Assembly: GCF_003843875.1 (NCBI RefSeq)
Contig: NZ_RKRF01000008.1
Coordinates: 310,001-374,000, forward strand
Reading direction: 5' to 3'
Length of the DNA: 64,000 nt
From: Aquisalibacillus elongatus
Lineage (GTDB): Bacteria > Bacillota > Bacilli > Bacillales > Alkalibacillaceae
Below, piece after piece: positions 37,370-45,857 of this stretch. The notes beneath the pieces are model-generated. The model was not told where the DNA came from and did no database searches. It saw only the letters and a list, made by a program, of their open reading frames with translations. Positions within the stretch are counted from its first letter, which is position 1. The number at the start of each line of letters is the position of its first letter. The position numbers and the translations under genes were made by a program.

Positions 37370-38635
37370 ATGGTACAGCACAACATACGAGAGTATAAGA
37401 CATTTAAAATATTCTTATATAGTATTATATTTTCATTACTGTTAACACCTTCGATCAGAATTCTCCCAATTGCTTTTAGATTTGAAGACCTTATCATAAT
37501 TATATTTTTAGGTTATATTTTCATAAATTTAACTATAAAAAGAAGATATAATATTACTTTCAGTTCGCGCCACATATTATTATTTTCTTTCTATTTTTTT
37601 ATTACGATCTCGATTAGTTTGGGTATTATTAAAGGGTATAGCAATTCATTAATGGAGTTTACTGAATTTGTGAAACTATTTAAATACATAATTATCTATA
37701 CTATAGCATTTTCCTACTTTCAAATTGTAAAGGATTATGAAGGTGAGAAACAAAATACCTTTAATTTTATATTTAGCCTTTCTGTTATTTTATTCATTAT
37801 CTCTCTACAACAATATTTTAATGTATTTAATTTAAACGAAATTTATATTAAGTCTGTAGCACCTACACAATTTGAAACACTGATTGATAATTACCCAAAC
37901 CCAAGACCGGTAGGAATGGTAGGGAATCCAAATGAGCTGGGTTATTTATTTGTAATTATTTCCTTGTTAACATTATATATTTTGTTAAAAGGTAAATTTA
38001 GGTATATATATTTACTTTATTTTGGCTTAAATGTTTTAGGGGTTTTCTTAACTTTGTCACGTTCATCTCTGGTGGCTTTGTTAGTTGGAATTACAGTATT
38101 GATTTTTTTAATGGTTTTTAAAAATTATCTAATTTTAAATTTGTATAAGTTTAAAAGGTTAATAATGCTTTTCACAATTTCAATAATTATTTTAGTTATC
38201 ACTATATTATTTACGGATTTTCAAGAAAAAATTTTATGGCGTTTTGGAGCATTATTGGAAATTTCTAATGATAATAGTTGGAATGCTAGGGTAGACCACT
38301 GGTCTGAAAATCTAAAACTACTTAAAGACAATGTTTTGTTAGGTGTGGGACCACTAAGTAGAGCGGAATTAAAATATGCAGCTGATAATGAGTGGTTACT
38401 TTTATTAAGATCTTATGGGGTTATAGGAACAATTTATTTTATTATGTTGTTTTTTGTTCCTCATATCAATAGTTATAAAACTGAATATAGAGCTTTAATT
38501 CTATCAATTTTATTATCAGCATCTGTATATATGTTACCTGTCGCTGTATTTAATTCTTTAGTAATTATGCCATTTGTATTAATAATTTTAAGTATAAATG
38601 ATAAACCGGTTAAGAAATTAATAGTTAAAATTTAA
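37370..38635 (+). CDS. O-antigen/EPS polymerase (Wzy type)
   Basis: This 421-residue, very hydrophobic protein has about 11-12 membrane segments. The Wzy-like signatures are PNPRPVGMVGNPNELGYLFVI, GVFLTLSRSSLVALLVG, and a large loop with WNARVDHWSENLKLLKDNVLLGVGPLS, then ADNEWLLLLRSYGVIG. It would polymerise repeat units flipped by the 34876 protein. The ATG lies four bases after the preceding gene, with AAAGG upstream. This is the third polymerase/ligase-like gene in the window. Confidence 0.87.
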   Translation: MVQHNIREYKTFKIFLYSIIFSLLLTPSIRILPIAFRFEDLIIIIFLGYIFINLTIKRRYNITFSSRHILLFSFYFFITISISLGIIKGYSNSLMEFTEFVKLFKYIIIYTIAFSYFQIVKDYEGEKQNTFNFIFSLSVILFIISLQQYFNVFNLNEIYIKSVAPTQFETLIDNYPNPRPVGMVGNPNELGYLFVIISLLTLYILLKGKFRYIYLLYFGLNVLGVFLTLSRSSLVALLVGITVLIFLMVFKNYLILNLYKFKRLIMLFTISIIILVITILFTDFQEKILWRFGALLEISNDNSWNARVDHWSENLKLLKDNVLLGVGPLSRAELKYAADNEWLLLLRSYGVIGTIYFIMLFFVPHINSYKTEYRALILSILLSASVYMLPVAVFNSLVIMPFVLIILSINDKPVKKLIVKI

Positions 38636-38656
38636 ATGTTATTGTGAGGTTATTAT

Positions 38657-39748
38657 ATGAAAGTATGCCATTTAACATCAGTGCATCAATATAACGACAT
38701 TAGGATATCTATAAAAGAATGTAAATCATTAGTTGATTCAGGGTATAATGTCACTTTAATAGCACCAAATACAAAAGAAACTGATTTTCAAGGGATTAAG
38801 GTGCACGGTCTGACTAATTTTAGTAAAAGTAAAGTTAAAAGAATTAGAAATTTTACTAAAAAAGTTTTTCAGGCAGCGATAAATGTTGATGCTGATATAT
38901 ATCATTTTCATGATCCGGAATTAATACCAGTAGGTTTAAAGTTAAAGCGTAGAGGAAAAAAAGTTGTTTACGATGTTCACGAAGATGTCCCAAGACAAAT
39001 TTTAACTAAGTATTGGATTCCTAAACTTTTACGGAGGCTACTATCTGTTATTTTTGAGAAATATGAAAATAAATCATCGAAGAAATTTGATGCATTAGTT
39101 ACTGCTACACCTTTTATAGATAACAGATTTGATAAAATAGGCTGCAAAACTATAAATGTTAATAATTATCCTAAGTTAAATGAATTACATTCTCCAAGTA
39201 GCGAGTTACCAAAGGATATAGCAGTATCATATATTGGTGGTATAACTAAGAGTAGAGGGATAGAAATTATTGTATCAGGTATGGAAAATGTTAAGGGAAG
39301 CCTATTTTTAGCAGGTAATTTTAGTAATAATCAACTTTATGAAAGTATATCGAACTATAATGGATGGAGTAATGTAAATTATTTAGGTCAAATAGACAGA
39401 AATAAAGTGAAAGAGGTACTAAGTAAGTCTGTAGCTGGCCTTGTCTTGTTTGATCCTTCTCCAAATCATATTAATGCTCAACCTAATAAGATGTTCGAGT
39501 ATATGTCAGCAGGGATTCCTGTTATAGCTTCAAACTTCCCACTTTGGAAAGAAATTATTGAAGAAAATAATTGTGGCATATGTGTTGATCCTCTAAATGT
39601 TAATCAAGTAGCTGAAGCTATTCAATGGGTTACTGATAATCCGACTCAGGCGAAACAAATGGGGATGAACGGGCGAGAGGCTATCGAAAAGTACTATAAT
39701 TGGGAACAAGAATCAGAAAAACTGCTAGATCTTTATAATAATTTGTAG
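38657..39748 (+). CDS. Glycosyltransferase, GT4 family
   Basis: The 363-residue enzyme begins CHLTSVHQYNDIRISIKECKSLVDSGY and has YHFHDPELIPVGLKLKRRGKKVVYDVHEDVP, a pattern of GT4 enzymes in capsule and teichuronic acid loci. The donor domain contains SYIGGITKSRGIEIIVSGM, QPNKMFEYMSAGIPVIASNFPLWKEII and the end region MGMNGREAIEKYYNWEQE. It is one of the assembly transferases for the repeat unit. The ATG follows GAGGTTATTAT. Confidence 0.88.
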   Translation: MKVCHLTSVHQYNDIRISIKECKSLVDSGYNVTLIAPNTKETDFQGIKVHGLTNFSKSKVKRIRNFTKKVFQAAINVDADIYHFHDPELIPVGLKLKRRGKKVVYDVHEDVPRQILTKYWIPKLLRRLLSVIFEKYENKSSKKFDALVTATPFIDNRFDKIGCKTINVNNYPKLNELHSPSSELPKDIAVSYIGGITKSRGIEIIVSGMENVKGSLFLAGNFSNNQLYESISNYNGWSNVNYLGQIDRNKVKEVLSKSVAGLVLFDPSPNHINAQPNKMFEYMSAGIPVIASNFPLWKEIIEENNCGICVDPLNVNQVAEAIQWVTDNPTQAKQMGMNGREAIEKYYNWEQESEKLLDLYNNL

Positions 39749-39764
39749 ATTAGAAGGTGATAAT

Positions 39765-40844
39765 ATGAAGTTAGTAACAATAGCTGGAACTAGACCACAG
39801 TTAGTAAAAGTAGCAGCTGTTTCTAGGGAACTAAGAAAGACATTTAATGAAATTTTGGTAAATACAGGGCAACATTATGATTATAATATGGCTGGTATAT
39901 TCTTTGAACAATTAGATATTCCTAAACCTGATTATGATTTAGGTGTTGGCTCTATGTCTCATGGGAAACAAACAGGGAATATGTTAATAAAAATTGAAGA
40001 GGCAATTGAAAAAGAAATACCGGATGGTGTGATTGTTTATGGTGATACTAACTCAACTATAGCAGGAGCTCTAGTCGCTAGTAAACTACACATACCTGTA
40101 TTTCATATTGAGGCGGGATTAAGAAGCTATAATAAAAAAATGCCTGAAGAGATTAACAGAATTATGACGGATCATATCAGTAATCTACTATTTGCTCCAA
40201 CATCTTCAGCTGTAGAGAATTTAGAAAAAGAAAATATATTAAGACATGTTCATCAAGTTGGTGATGTTATGTATGATGCTGTTTTATACAATATGGAAAT
40301 TGCAGAACAACATCATTCAATAGAGCAATATGATCTGAAACCTAACCATTTTATTCTTGGCACCATACACAGGGCCGAAAACACAGATGATCGAGAGAGA
40401 ATGCGAGGTATTATAAAGGGATTAATAAATTTAAACGATAAAGTTTTCTTACCTCTTCACCCTAGAACTAGAAAAAAATTAGAAGAATATGAATTAATGA
40501 CAGAATTAGTTTCTGCAGAAAATGTCATCTTGTCAGAACCTGTTTCTTATTTAGAGATGCTATTATTAGAAAAACACGCTAAAGCAATTGTAACTGATTC
40601 TGGTGGTGTTCAAAAAGAAGCTTATTTTGCGAAAGTGCCATGTTATACCGTTAGAGATGAAACCGAATGGGTTGAAACTGTAGAAGCGGGTTGGAATCAG
40701 TTAGTTAATCCATCACAACAAGACTTGTCTCATTTAATTAACAATTTTAATTCAGTAAATTATAGAGGCGATTTGTATGGTGATGGTAATGCAAGTAAAA
40801 AAATCACTAAAGAAATACAAAATTATTTAAGAGAAATGTTATAG
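39765..40844 (+). CDS. wbpI: UDP-GlcNAc3NAcA 2-epimerase (WbpI type, WecB family)
   Basis: The 359-residue non-hydrolysing epimerase has VTIAGTRPQLVKVAAVSREL, NTGQHYDYNMAGIFFEQLDIPKPDYDLGVGS, VYGDTNSTIAGALVASKL, HIEAGLRSYNKKMPEEINR, GTIHRAENTDD and TDSGGVQKEAYF. The block IPKPDYDLGVGSMSHGKQTGNML and the whole set of partners point to the WbpI branch, which forms UDP-ManNAc3NAcA, and less to ordinary WecB/MnaA, which makes UDP-ManNAc. The teichoic acid primer also needs UDP-ManNAc, and no separate mnaA is in the window. It starts at ATG with AGAAGGTGATA upstream. Confidence 0.85.
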   Translation: MKLVTIAGTRPQLVKVAAVSRELRKTFNEILVNTGQHYDYNMAGIFFEQLDIPKPDYDLGVGSMSHGKQTGNMLIKIEEAIEKEIPDGVIVYGDTNSTIAGALVASKLHIPVFHIEAGLRSYNKKMPEEINRIMTDHISNLLFAPTSSAVENLEKENILRHVHQVGDVMYDAVLYNMEIAEQHHSIEQYDLKPNHFILGTIHRAENTDDRERMRGIIKGLINLNDKVFLPLHPRTRKKLEEYELMTELVSAENVILSEPVSYLEMLLLEKHAKAIVTDSGGVQKEAYFAKVPCYTVRDETEWVETVEAGWNQLVNPSQQDLSHLINNFNSVNYRGDLYGDGNASKKITKEIQNYLREML

Positions 40845-40859
40845 GATAGGTGTGAATTG

Positions 40860-42110
40860 ATGAACTTATGGATTTTTAACCACCATGCAGGAGAAAGTGG
40901 AAGACATCCTAGTTTTTCTTATTATTTAAACAAAAAGGGTGTGAATGTAACTCTTTTTTCATCTAGTTTTATCCATAATTCTTATACTGAGATTAAAGAA
41001 TATAATAGTCTTGAATATTTTAAAACTGAGGAAAAAGATGGTTATAAAAGAGTATATATTAAAACTCCAAGGTACCATAACAATGGGGCTAAAAGACTTT
41101 GGAATCAAATAATGTTTGCATATAGAAGCTTTAAAGCAAGTAAAGTTCTTTTAAAAAATAAAGATAAGCCTGAAGTTATAGTCGGGTCTTCAGTTCATTT
41201 ATTTACTGGTTTAAGTGCTTATTACTTGTCCAGAAAAGTAGGTTCAAAATTTGTATTTGAAATTAGAGATGTTTGGCCTCAAACGTTAGTAGATCTGGGT
41301 GCATTAAAGGAAAAGTCACTAGTTACAAAAATATTTAGAAGTATAGAAAAGTTTTTATATAATAAAGCAGATAAAATAATTTCTGTACTACCTCATGGTT
41401 ATAGACATATATCAAAGTATGGAATATCGAGAGATAAAGTCATTTATATTCCTAATGGGATTGATTTAAAATCTAGTAATAAGAAGGTTGGTTTTTTAGC
41501 CGAAGAGCCTAAGTCATTTTTTGAAAGCAATAGCAAGAAATTTATTATAACGTTTACTGGCGCACATGGACTTGCCAATGGTTTGAAAACTGTTGTAAGG
41601 GCGGCAAGTGAGCTAGAAAAAATGGAAGAAAATAAACATATTAAATCTCATATATTATTAGTAGGAGATGGCCCAGAAAAAAATAATCTTATTGAGTTAG
41701 CTAAGCAACTTAATTTGAAAAATATTACTTTCTTAAATAAAGTTAATAAAGATCAAGTTCCACATATTTTGCAACATTCAGATGTTTGTTTATTTCACTT
41801 AAAGTCTACTCCAGTATTTAAATATGGATTGAGTTCAAATAAGTTATTTGATTACATGAACAGTGGCAAACCAATGATTTTTGCGGCCGATACTAGCTAT
41901 GATTTTGCTGAAGAAGCCCAGAATGGTATTAGTATACCCGCTGAATCCCCTAAACAAATAGCAGAAAGTATTCTTGAGTTGAAAAGAAAAATGCCAGAAG
42001 AGTTATATGAAATGGGGCAGAACGGAAAAAAGTTTGTTACTAGTAAACATGATTTAGAAAAGCTTGCTGACGGTGTATTAGAAGTCTGTGAAACAATTAC
42101 TAGAAAATGA
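40860..42110 (+). CDS. Glycosyltransferase, GT4 family (WbuB-like)
   Basis: The 416-residue enzyme starts WIFNHHAGESGRHPSFSYYLNKKG, typical of the WbuB-like subfamily often found next to WbpI/WecB genes. SSVHLFTGLSAYYLSRKVGSKFVFEIRDVWPQTL and FTGAHGLANGLKTVVRAA follow, then SSNKLFDYMNSGKPMIFAAD. It may transfer the aminouronic acid or its neighbour in the repeat unit (inference from context). ATG 40860 follows AGGTGTGA; the TTG at 40857 is less likely. Confidence 0.87.
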   Translation: MNLWIFNHHAGESGRHPSFSYYLNKKGVNVTLFSSSFIHNSYTEIKEYNSLEYFKTEEKDGYKRVYIKTPRYHNNGAKRLWNQIMFAYRSFKASKVLLKNKDKPEVIVGSSVHLFTGLSAYYLSRKVGSKFVFEIRDVWPQTLVDLGALKEKSLVTKIFRSIEKFLYNKADKIISVLPHGYRHISKYGISRDKVIYIPNGIDLKSSNKKVGFLAEEPKSFFESNSKKFIITFTGAHGLANGLKTVVRAASELEKMEENKHIKSHILLVGDGPEKNNLIELAKQLNLKNITFLNKVNKDQVPHILQHSDVCLFHLKSTPVFKYGLSSNKLFDYMNSGKPMIFAADTSYDFAEEAQNGISIPAESPKQIAESILELKRKMPEELYEMGQNGKKFVTSKHDLEKLADGVLEVCETITRK

Positions 42111-42123
42111 AGGGGGGTTAGGA

Positions 42124-42699
42124 ATGTCTTATTTTATTCATGAATCAAGTTATTTAGATACTGGTGCTGAAGTAGGGGTTAATACTAAAGTATGGCATTA
42201 TACACATATTATGTCACATGCTCATATAGGTGAAAATTGTAATCTCGGCCAAAACGTATTTATCGGTAATAATGTGAAAGTTGGAAACGGAGTGAAAATA
42301 CAAAATAACGTTTCTATTTATGAAGGTGTCGAATTAGAAGACTATGTTTTTTGTGGTCCTAGTATGGTATTTACTAATGATATGAATCCTAGAGCCGCTT
42401 TTCCGAAGGATCCAAAAGAAGGGTATTTAAGAACATTAGTGAAAAAAGGCGCAAGCATTGGTGCAAATGCAACTGTCGTCTGTGGAAATACCATTGGAAA
42501 ATGGGCGTTTATTGCAGCAGGAGCTGTGGTTAATAAGGATGTCCCGGATTTTGCGGTTATGGCAGGGGTACCTGCTAAACAAATTGGGTGGATGTGTAAA
42601 TGTGGGACAAAAATAGATATTGATAATAACAGCCATTGTTCAGCTTGTAATAGAGAGTATGAGGTGGTTGATAATAGACTAGTTGAAAAGGGTGAATGA
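42124..42699 (+). CDS. wbpD: UDP-GlcNAc3NA N-acetyltransferase, left-handed beta-helix (WbpD type)
   Basis: This 191-residue hexapeptide-repeat protein has the turns TKVWHYTHIMSHAHIGENCNLGQNVFIG and NNVSIYEGVELEDYVFCGPSMVFTNDMNPR. VKKGASIGANATVVCGNTIG and VMAGVPAKQIGWM follow, as in WbpD. It acetylates the 3-amino group using acetyl-CoA. The C-terminal tail CKCGTKIDIDNNSHCSACNREY carries four Cys in two pairs, a possible small zinc ribbon that is common in Gram-positive homologues. ATG 42124 follows AAGGGGGGTTAGGA; the frame is open back to 42088, overlapping the previous gene. Confidence 0.9.
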   Translation: MSYFIHESSYLDTGAEVGVNTKVWHYTHIMSHAHIGENCNLGQNVFIGNNVKVGNGVKIQNNVSIYEGVELEDYVFCGPSMVFTNDMNPRAAFPKDPKEGYLRTLVKKGASIGANATVVCGNTIGKWAFIAAGAVVNKDVPDFAVMAGVPAKQIGWMCKCGTKIDIDNNSHCSACNREYEVVDNRLVEKGE

Positions 42700-42700
42700 A

Positions 42701-43813
42701 ATGAATATACCTTTGTTTACGACTGAAGAAGAAACTAAATTATTAAAAGAAGAAATCTTAAATGAAGTTGAAAGAGTAATAGATTCAGGCAAATTTATCA
42801 TGGGACCTGATGTAACTGAATTTGAAAATGAAGTCTCAACATATTTAGGAATTAAGCATGCAATAGGTGTTAATTCGGGTACAGATGCGCTTGTCATTGG
42901 CCTCAAAGCAGCAGGGATAGGAGTAGGAGATGAAGTCATTACTACTTCTTTTACTTTTTTTGCAACTGCTGAAGCTATTTCACAGGTGGGTGCTAAACCT
43001 GTATTTGTAGATGTTGAAGAAGATTCTTATAATATTGATGTTTCATTAATTGAGAAGCAAGTTAATGAAAATACCAAAGCTGTCATACCAGTGCATTTAT
43101 ATGGTCATGCAGTAGATATGGATCCGTTAATGAATATTGCAGACAAGTATGACCTTAAAATAGTTGAAGATGTTGCACAGGCCTTTGGTTCGGATTATAA
43201 AGGAAGTAAGGTAGGTACTATAGGTGATGTTGGCTGTTTTTCATTTTTTCCCACTAAGAACTTAGGTGCGTACGGTGATGGAGGTCTAATTACTACTAAT
43301 AGTGATGAGATTGCTGAGATAGCTAAAATGTTACGTGTTCATGGATCAAAGAAAAAGTATCATAATGAAATTCTTGGTTTTAATTCAAGGTTGGATTCAA
43401 TACAAGCAGCAATTTTAAGGGTAAAGTTACGAAGAATTGATGAGTGGAATGAAGGTAGAAAGAGAGTTGCAAATAAATATATAGAAATTTTGGATGGTAA
43501 TGAAAATGTTGTATTACCTAAAAGTAAATATTACACAAACCATGTATTTCACCAATTCACAATAAGGGTTAAGAATGGAATGAGGGATTCTCTGCAAAAT
43601 CATTTAAAGGATGAAGGTATTTCTACTATGATTTATTATCCTGTGCCTGTACACGAGCTTCCACTGTATAATCATGATATCAACCTTCCAATCACAAATA
43701 AACTGAAGGACGATGCCTTAAGCTTGCCTATTTATCCGCATATGAGTGATGAAATAGTTGAAAAAGTTGTCTCGAAGATTATCAATTATTTGAGAAGTGA
43801 TTCTTATGTATAG
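42701..43813 (+). CDS. wbpE: UDP-3-keto-GlcNAcA aminotransferase, DegT/DnrJ/EryC1 family (WbpE type)
   Basis: This 370-residue PLP enzyme installs the 3-amino group, with glutamate as donor. It has NSGTDALVIGLKAAGIGVGDEVITTSFTFFAT, the Asp-containing IVEDVAQAFGSDYKG, and Lys186 in SFFPTKNLGAYGDGG as the PLP-binding residue. The C-terminal YPVPVHELPLYN also fits. Sequence and partners match WbpE/WlbC. ATG 42701 has GGTGA upstream and overlaps the end of the wbpD-like gene by coupling distance. Confidence 0.9.
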   Translation: MNIPLFTTEEETKLLKEEILNEVERVIDSGKFIMGPDVTEFENEVSTYLGIKHAIGVNSGTDALVIGLKAAGIGVGDEVITTSFTFFATAEAISQVGAKPVFVDVEEDSYNIDVSLIEKQVNENTKAVIPVHLYGHAVDMDPLMNIADKYDLKIVEDVAQAFGSDYKGSKVGTIGDVGCFSFFPTKNLGAYGDGGLITTNSDEIAEIAKMLRVHGSKKKYHNEILGFNSRLDSIQAAILRVKLRRIDEWNEGRKRVANKYIEILDGNENVVLPKSKYYTNHVFHQFTIRVKNGMRDSLQNHLKDEGISTMIYYPVPVHELPLYNHDINLPITNKLKDDALSLPIYPHMSDEIVEKVVSKIINYLRSDSYV

Positions 43814-44393
43814 AAATTTCGGGAAAAGAGTATTTGACTCTTTCTTCTGTTTACTATTAATTATTCCAATTTCCTTGATTACAGTATTCATTTCAATTGC
43901 TATCAAAATAGACACAAAAGGCCCTGTTTTCTTTAAACAAGAAAGACTAGGATTAATGGGAAATGTTTTTAAAGTCTATAAATTCAGGACAATGGTACAA
44001 AATGCGGAGAGTATTGGAACGGGTATTTATACAAATGATCAAGATCCAAGAATTACAAAGATTGGACATATTCTTAGAAAAACAAGTTTGGATGAACTTC
44101 CGCAACTACTTAACATATTAAAAGGGGAAATGAGTTTCATTGGCCCAAGACCACCTGTACCTTACCACCCTTATAAGTATGAAGATTATTCTGAAATACA
44201 AAAGAAAAGGTTTGATGTTAAACCAGGAATTACAGGTATGGCCCAGGCATATGGTAGAAACTCATTAACCTGGGATGAGAGAATTGAGTATGATGTCGAG
44301 TATGTAAATAAGATGTCTTTGATTCTTGATTTGAAGATAATTTTAAAAACTTTTACATCTGTGGTTAGGAAAGAAGGGGTTTACCGTGGATAG
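43806..44393 (+). CDS. Initiating sugar-phosphate transferase (PglC/EpsL-type monotopic phosphoglycosyltransferase)
   Basis: This 195-residue protein has a single N-terminal hydrophobic segment (about 14-36) and the bacterial sugar transferase domain. Motifs are KRVFDSFFC, GPVFFKQERLG, YKFRTMVQNAE, the Asp-Glu dyad in TSLDELPQLLNILKGEMS, GPRPPVPYH and KPGITGMAQAYGR. It attaches the first sugar phosphate of the repeat unit to undecaprenyl phosphate. The short form, like PglC and EpsL, often uses UDP-diacetylbacillosamine, which fits the dehydratase and aminotransferase in this cluster. ATG 43806 overlaps the preceding stop by eight bases. Confidence 0.9.
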   Translation: MYRNFGKRVFDSFFCLLLIIPISLITVFISIAIKIDTKGPVFFKQERLGLMGNVFKVYKFRTMVQNAESIGTGIYTNDQDPRITKIGHILRKTSLDELPQLLNILKGEMSFIGPRPPVPYHPYKYEDYSEIQKKRFDVKPGITGMAQAYGRNSLTWDERIEYDVEYVNKMSLILDLKIILKTFTSVVRKEGVYRG

Positions 44394-44910
44394 AATTAAA
44401 TTAAGGTATTTTAATAAATCTGATATAGATTTGAAAGTTAAATGGATCAATGATCCTGAGATAAATGAATATCTACATTATGATATTCCTTTATGTAAAG
44501 ATAGAACCCTTAATTGGTATAATAAGATTATTGGAAACCAAACAAGAGAAGATTTTGTTTATGAAGTTGCTGATGAAACTGTAAATAAAACAATTGGTTT
44601 AATTGGACTATTAAATATTGATAATAAAAATGCTAAAGCAGAGTTTTATATAGTAAATGGAGAAAAAGAGTACTGGGGGAAAGGTCTGGCCCAAAAAGCT
44701 AGTAAGGAATTTTTAACGAAAATGTTTTTGAAACATAGACTTAATAAAATATATTTATACACAGAGGTTAACAATAAGGGTGCTCAAAAATTGTTTGAAA
44801 AGATTGGTTTTGTAAAAGAAGGATTACTAAAAGAAGACCTAATTTTTATGGGAGAAAAGGTTGATAGGTACACTTATTCTATATTTAGAAAGGACTTTCT
44901 AGATGGTTAA
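44386..44910 (+). CDS. GNAT-family N-acetyltransferase (RimJ/RimL-like)
   Basis: The 174-residue protein starts RIKLRYFNKSDIDLKVKWINDPEINEYL. The acetyl-CoA-binding region is FYIVNGEKEYWGKGLAQKASKEFL, followed by NKIYLYTEVNNKGAQKLFEKIGFVKEG. GNAT enzymes in glycan clusters (for example PseH) acetylate an amino sugar. Here it may acetylate the 4-amino group made by the aminotransferase at 46845, since no EpsM/PglD-type beta-helix enzyme for that step is seen. The GTG start follows AAGAAGGGG and overlaps both neighbours by a few bases. Confidence 0.82.
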   Translation: MDRIKLRYFNKSDIDLKVKWINDPEINEYLHYDIPLCKDRTLNWYNKIIGNQTREDFVYEVADETVNKTIGLIGLLNIDNKNAKAEFYIVNGEKEYWGKGLAQKASKEFLTKMFLKHRLNKIYLYTEVNNKGAQKLFEKIGFVKEGLLKEDLIFMGEKVDRYTYSIFRKDFLDG

Positions 44911-45853
44911 GGTAAAAACCCCTTCACCAATTGATTATCTGAATGCAATAAGTAGTAAAAATAACATTTATATTAAACGCGATGACTTAACTGATATTTC
45001 ATTGGGCGGTAACAAAGCACGTAAATTGCAACTATTCATGAAAGATGCTATTGGTCAGCAATCTGATTGTATTGTAACCTATGGTGGCGCACAATCTAAC
45101 CATTGCAGAATCACAGCCGCATTTGCTAGACAATGCGGTTTTAAAGTTGTATTAGTTTTATCTGAGCCTGCAGAAGAACAAAAATTTAATGGTAATTATT
45201 TTCTGTATGATTTATTTGACTCAGAAATTGTTTGGACAAAAGTTAATGAAGTCCCTGAAACAATTAAGAAAACTTTAGATGAATTAAAGGATAAAGGCTA
45301 TCGACCATACTTTATTCAAGGTGGAGGACATGGCAATTTAGGTACTCATGCATACAAGCTAGCTTTTGATGAAATTGTTAGTTATGAAAGAGAACATAAC
45401 TTAAGTTTTGATTACATATTTCATGCTTCTGGCACAGGGACCACACAAGCAGGATTAGAAGTTGGTAAATTATTATATGGACATCAAACACAAATAAGAG
45501 GAGTTAGTGTTGCGAGAAATAAAACAAGAGGAAATGATGTAATTATGAATAGTATTGCAGACTATTGTGATGCTTATAATATAGATAAAACCCTTATTTC
45601 CAAACATATAAATTTTGATGACAAATATGTTGGCAACGGGTATGCGGATATTTACCCTGAAATATTAAATACTATTAAAAAAGTAGCACAAGAAACTACA
45701 ATACTATTAGATCCTGTTTATACTGGTAAAGCCTTTTACGGTATGTTGGATACTATAAAAAAAGAAAATCTAGAAAATAAGAATATATTATTTTTGCATA
45801 CTGGAGGAACTCCTCTTCTGTTTAACTATGCACATTTGTTCAAGGAGATGTAG
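44903..45853 (+). CDS. PLP-dependent enzyme of the ACC deaminase / D-cysteine desulfhydrase family
   Basis: This 316-residue fold-type II PLP enzyme has IKRDDLTDISLGGNKARKLQLFM with the likely PLP lysine at 38, VTYGGAQSNHCRITAAFARQCG, FHASGTGTTQAGLEVG and LLDPVYTGKAFYGML. The family includes ACC deaminase, D-cysteine desulfhydrase and L-cysteate sulfo-lyase. Nothing in the sequence alone fixes the substrate. It is odd inside a polysaccharide operon. It overlaps the GNAT gene by eight bases and is followed by an ATP-grasp gene, so it may shape an amino acid that is then joined to a sugar (inference). Confidence 0.8.
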   Translation: MVKVKTPSPIDYLNAISSKNNIYIKRDDLTDISLGGNKARKLQLFMKDAIGQQSDCIVTYGGAQSNHCRITAAFARQCGFKVVLVLSEPAEEQKFNGNYFLYDLFDSEIVWTKVNEVPETIKKTLDELKDKGYRPYFIQGGGHGNLGTHAYKLAFDEIVSYEREHNLSFDYIFHASGTGTTQAGLEVGKLLYGHQTQIRGVSVARNKTRGNDVIMNSIADYCDAYNIDKTLISKHINFDDKYVGNGYADIYPEILNTIKKVAQETTILLDPVYTGKAFYGMLDTIKKENLENKNILFLHTGGTPLLFNYAHLFKEM

Positions 45854-45857
45854 AGAG

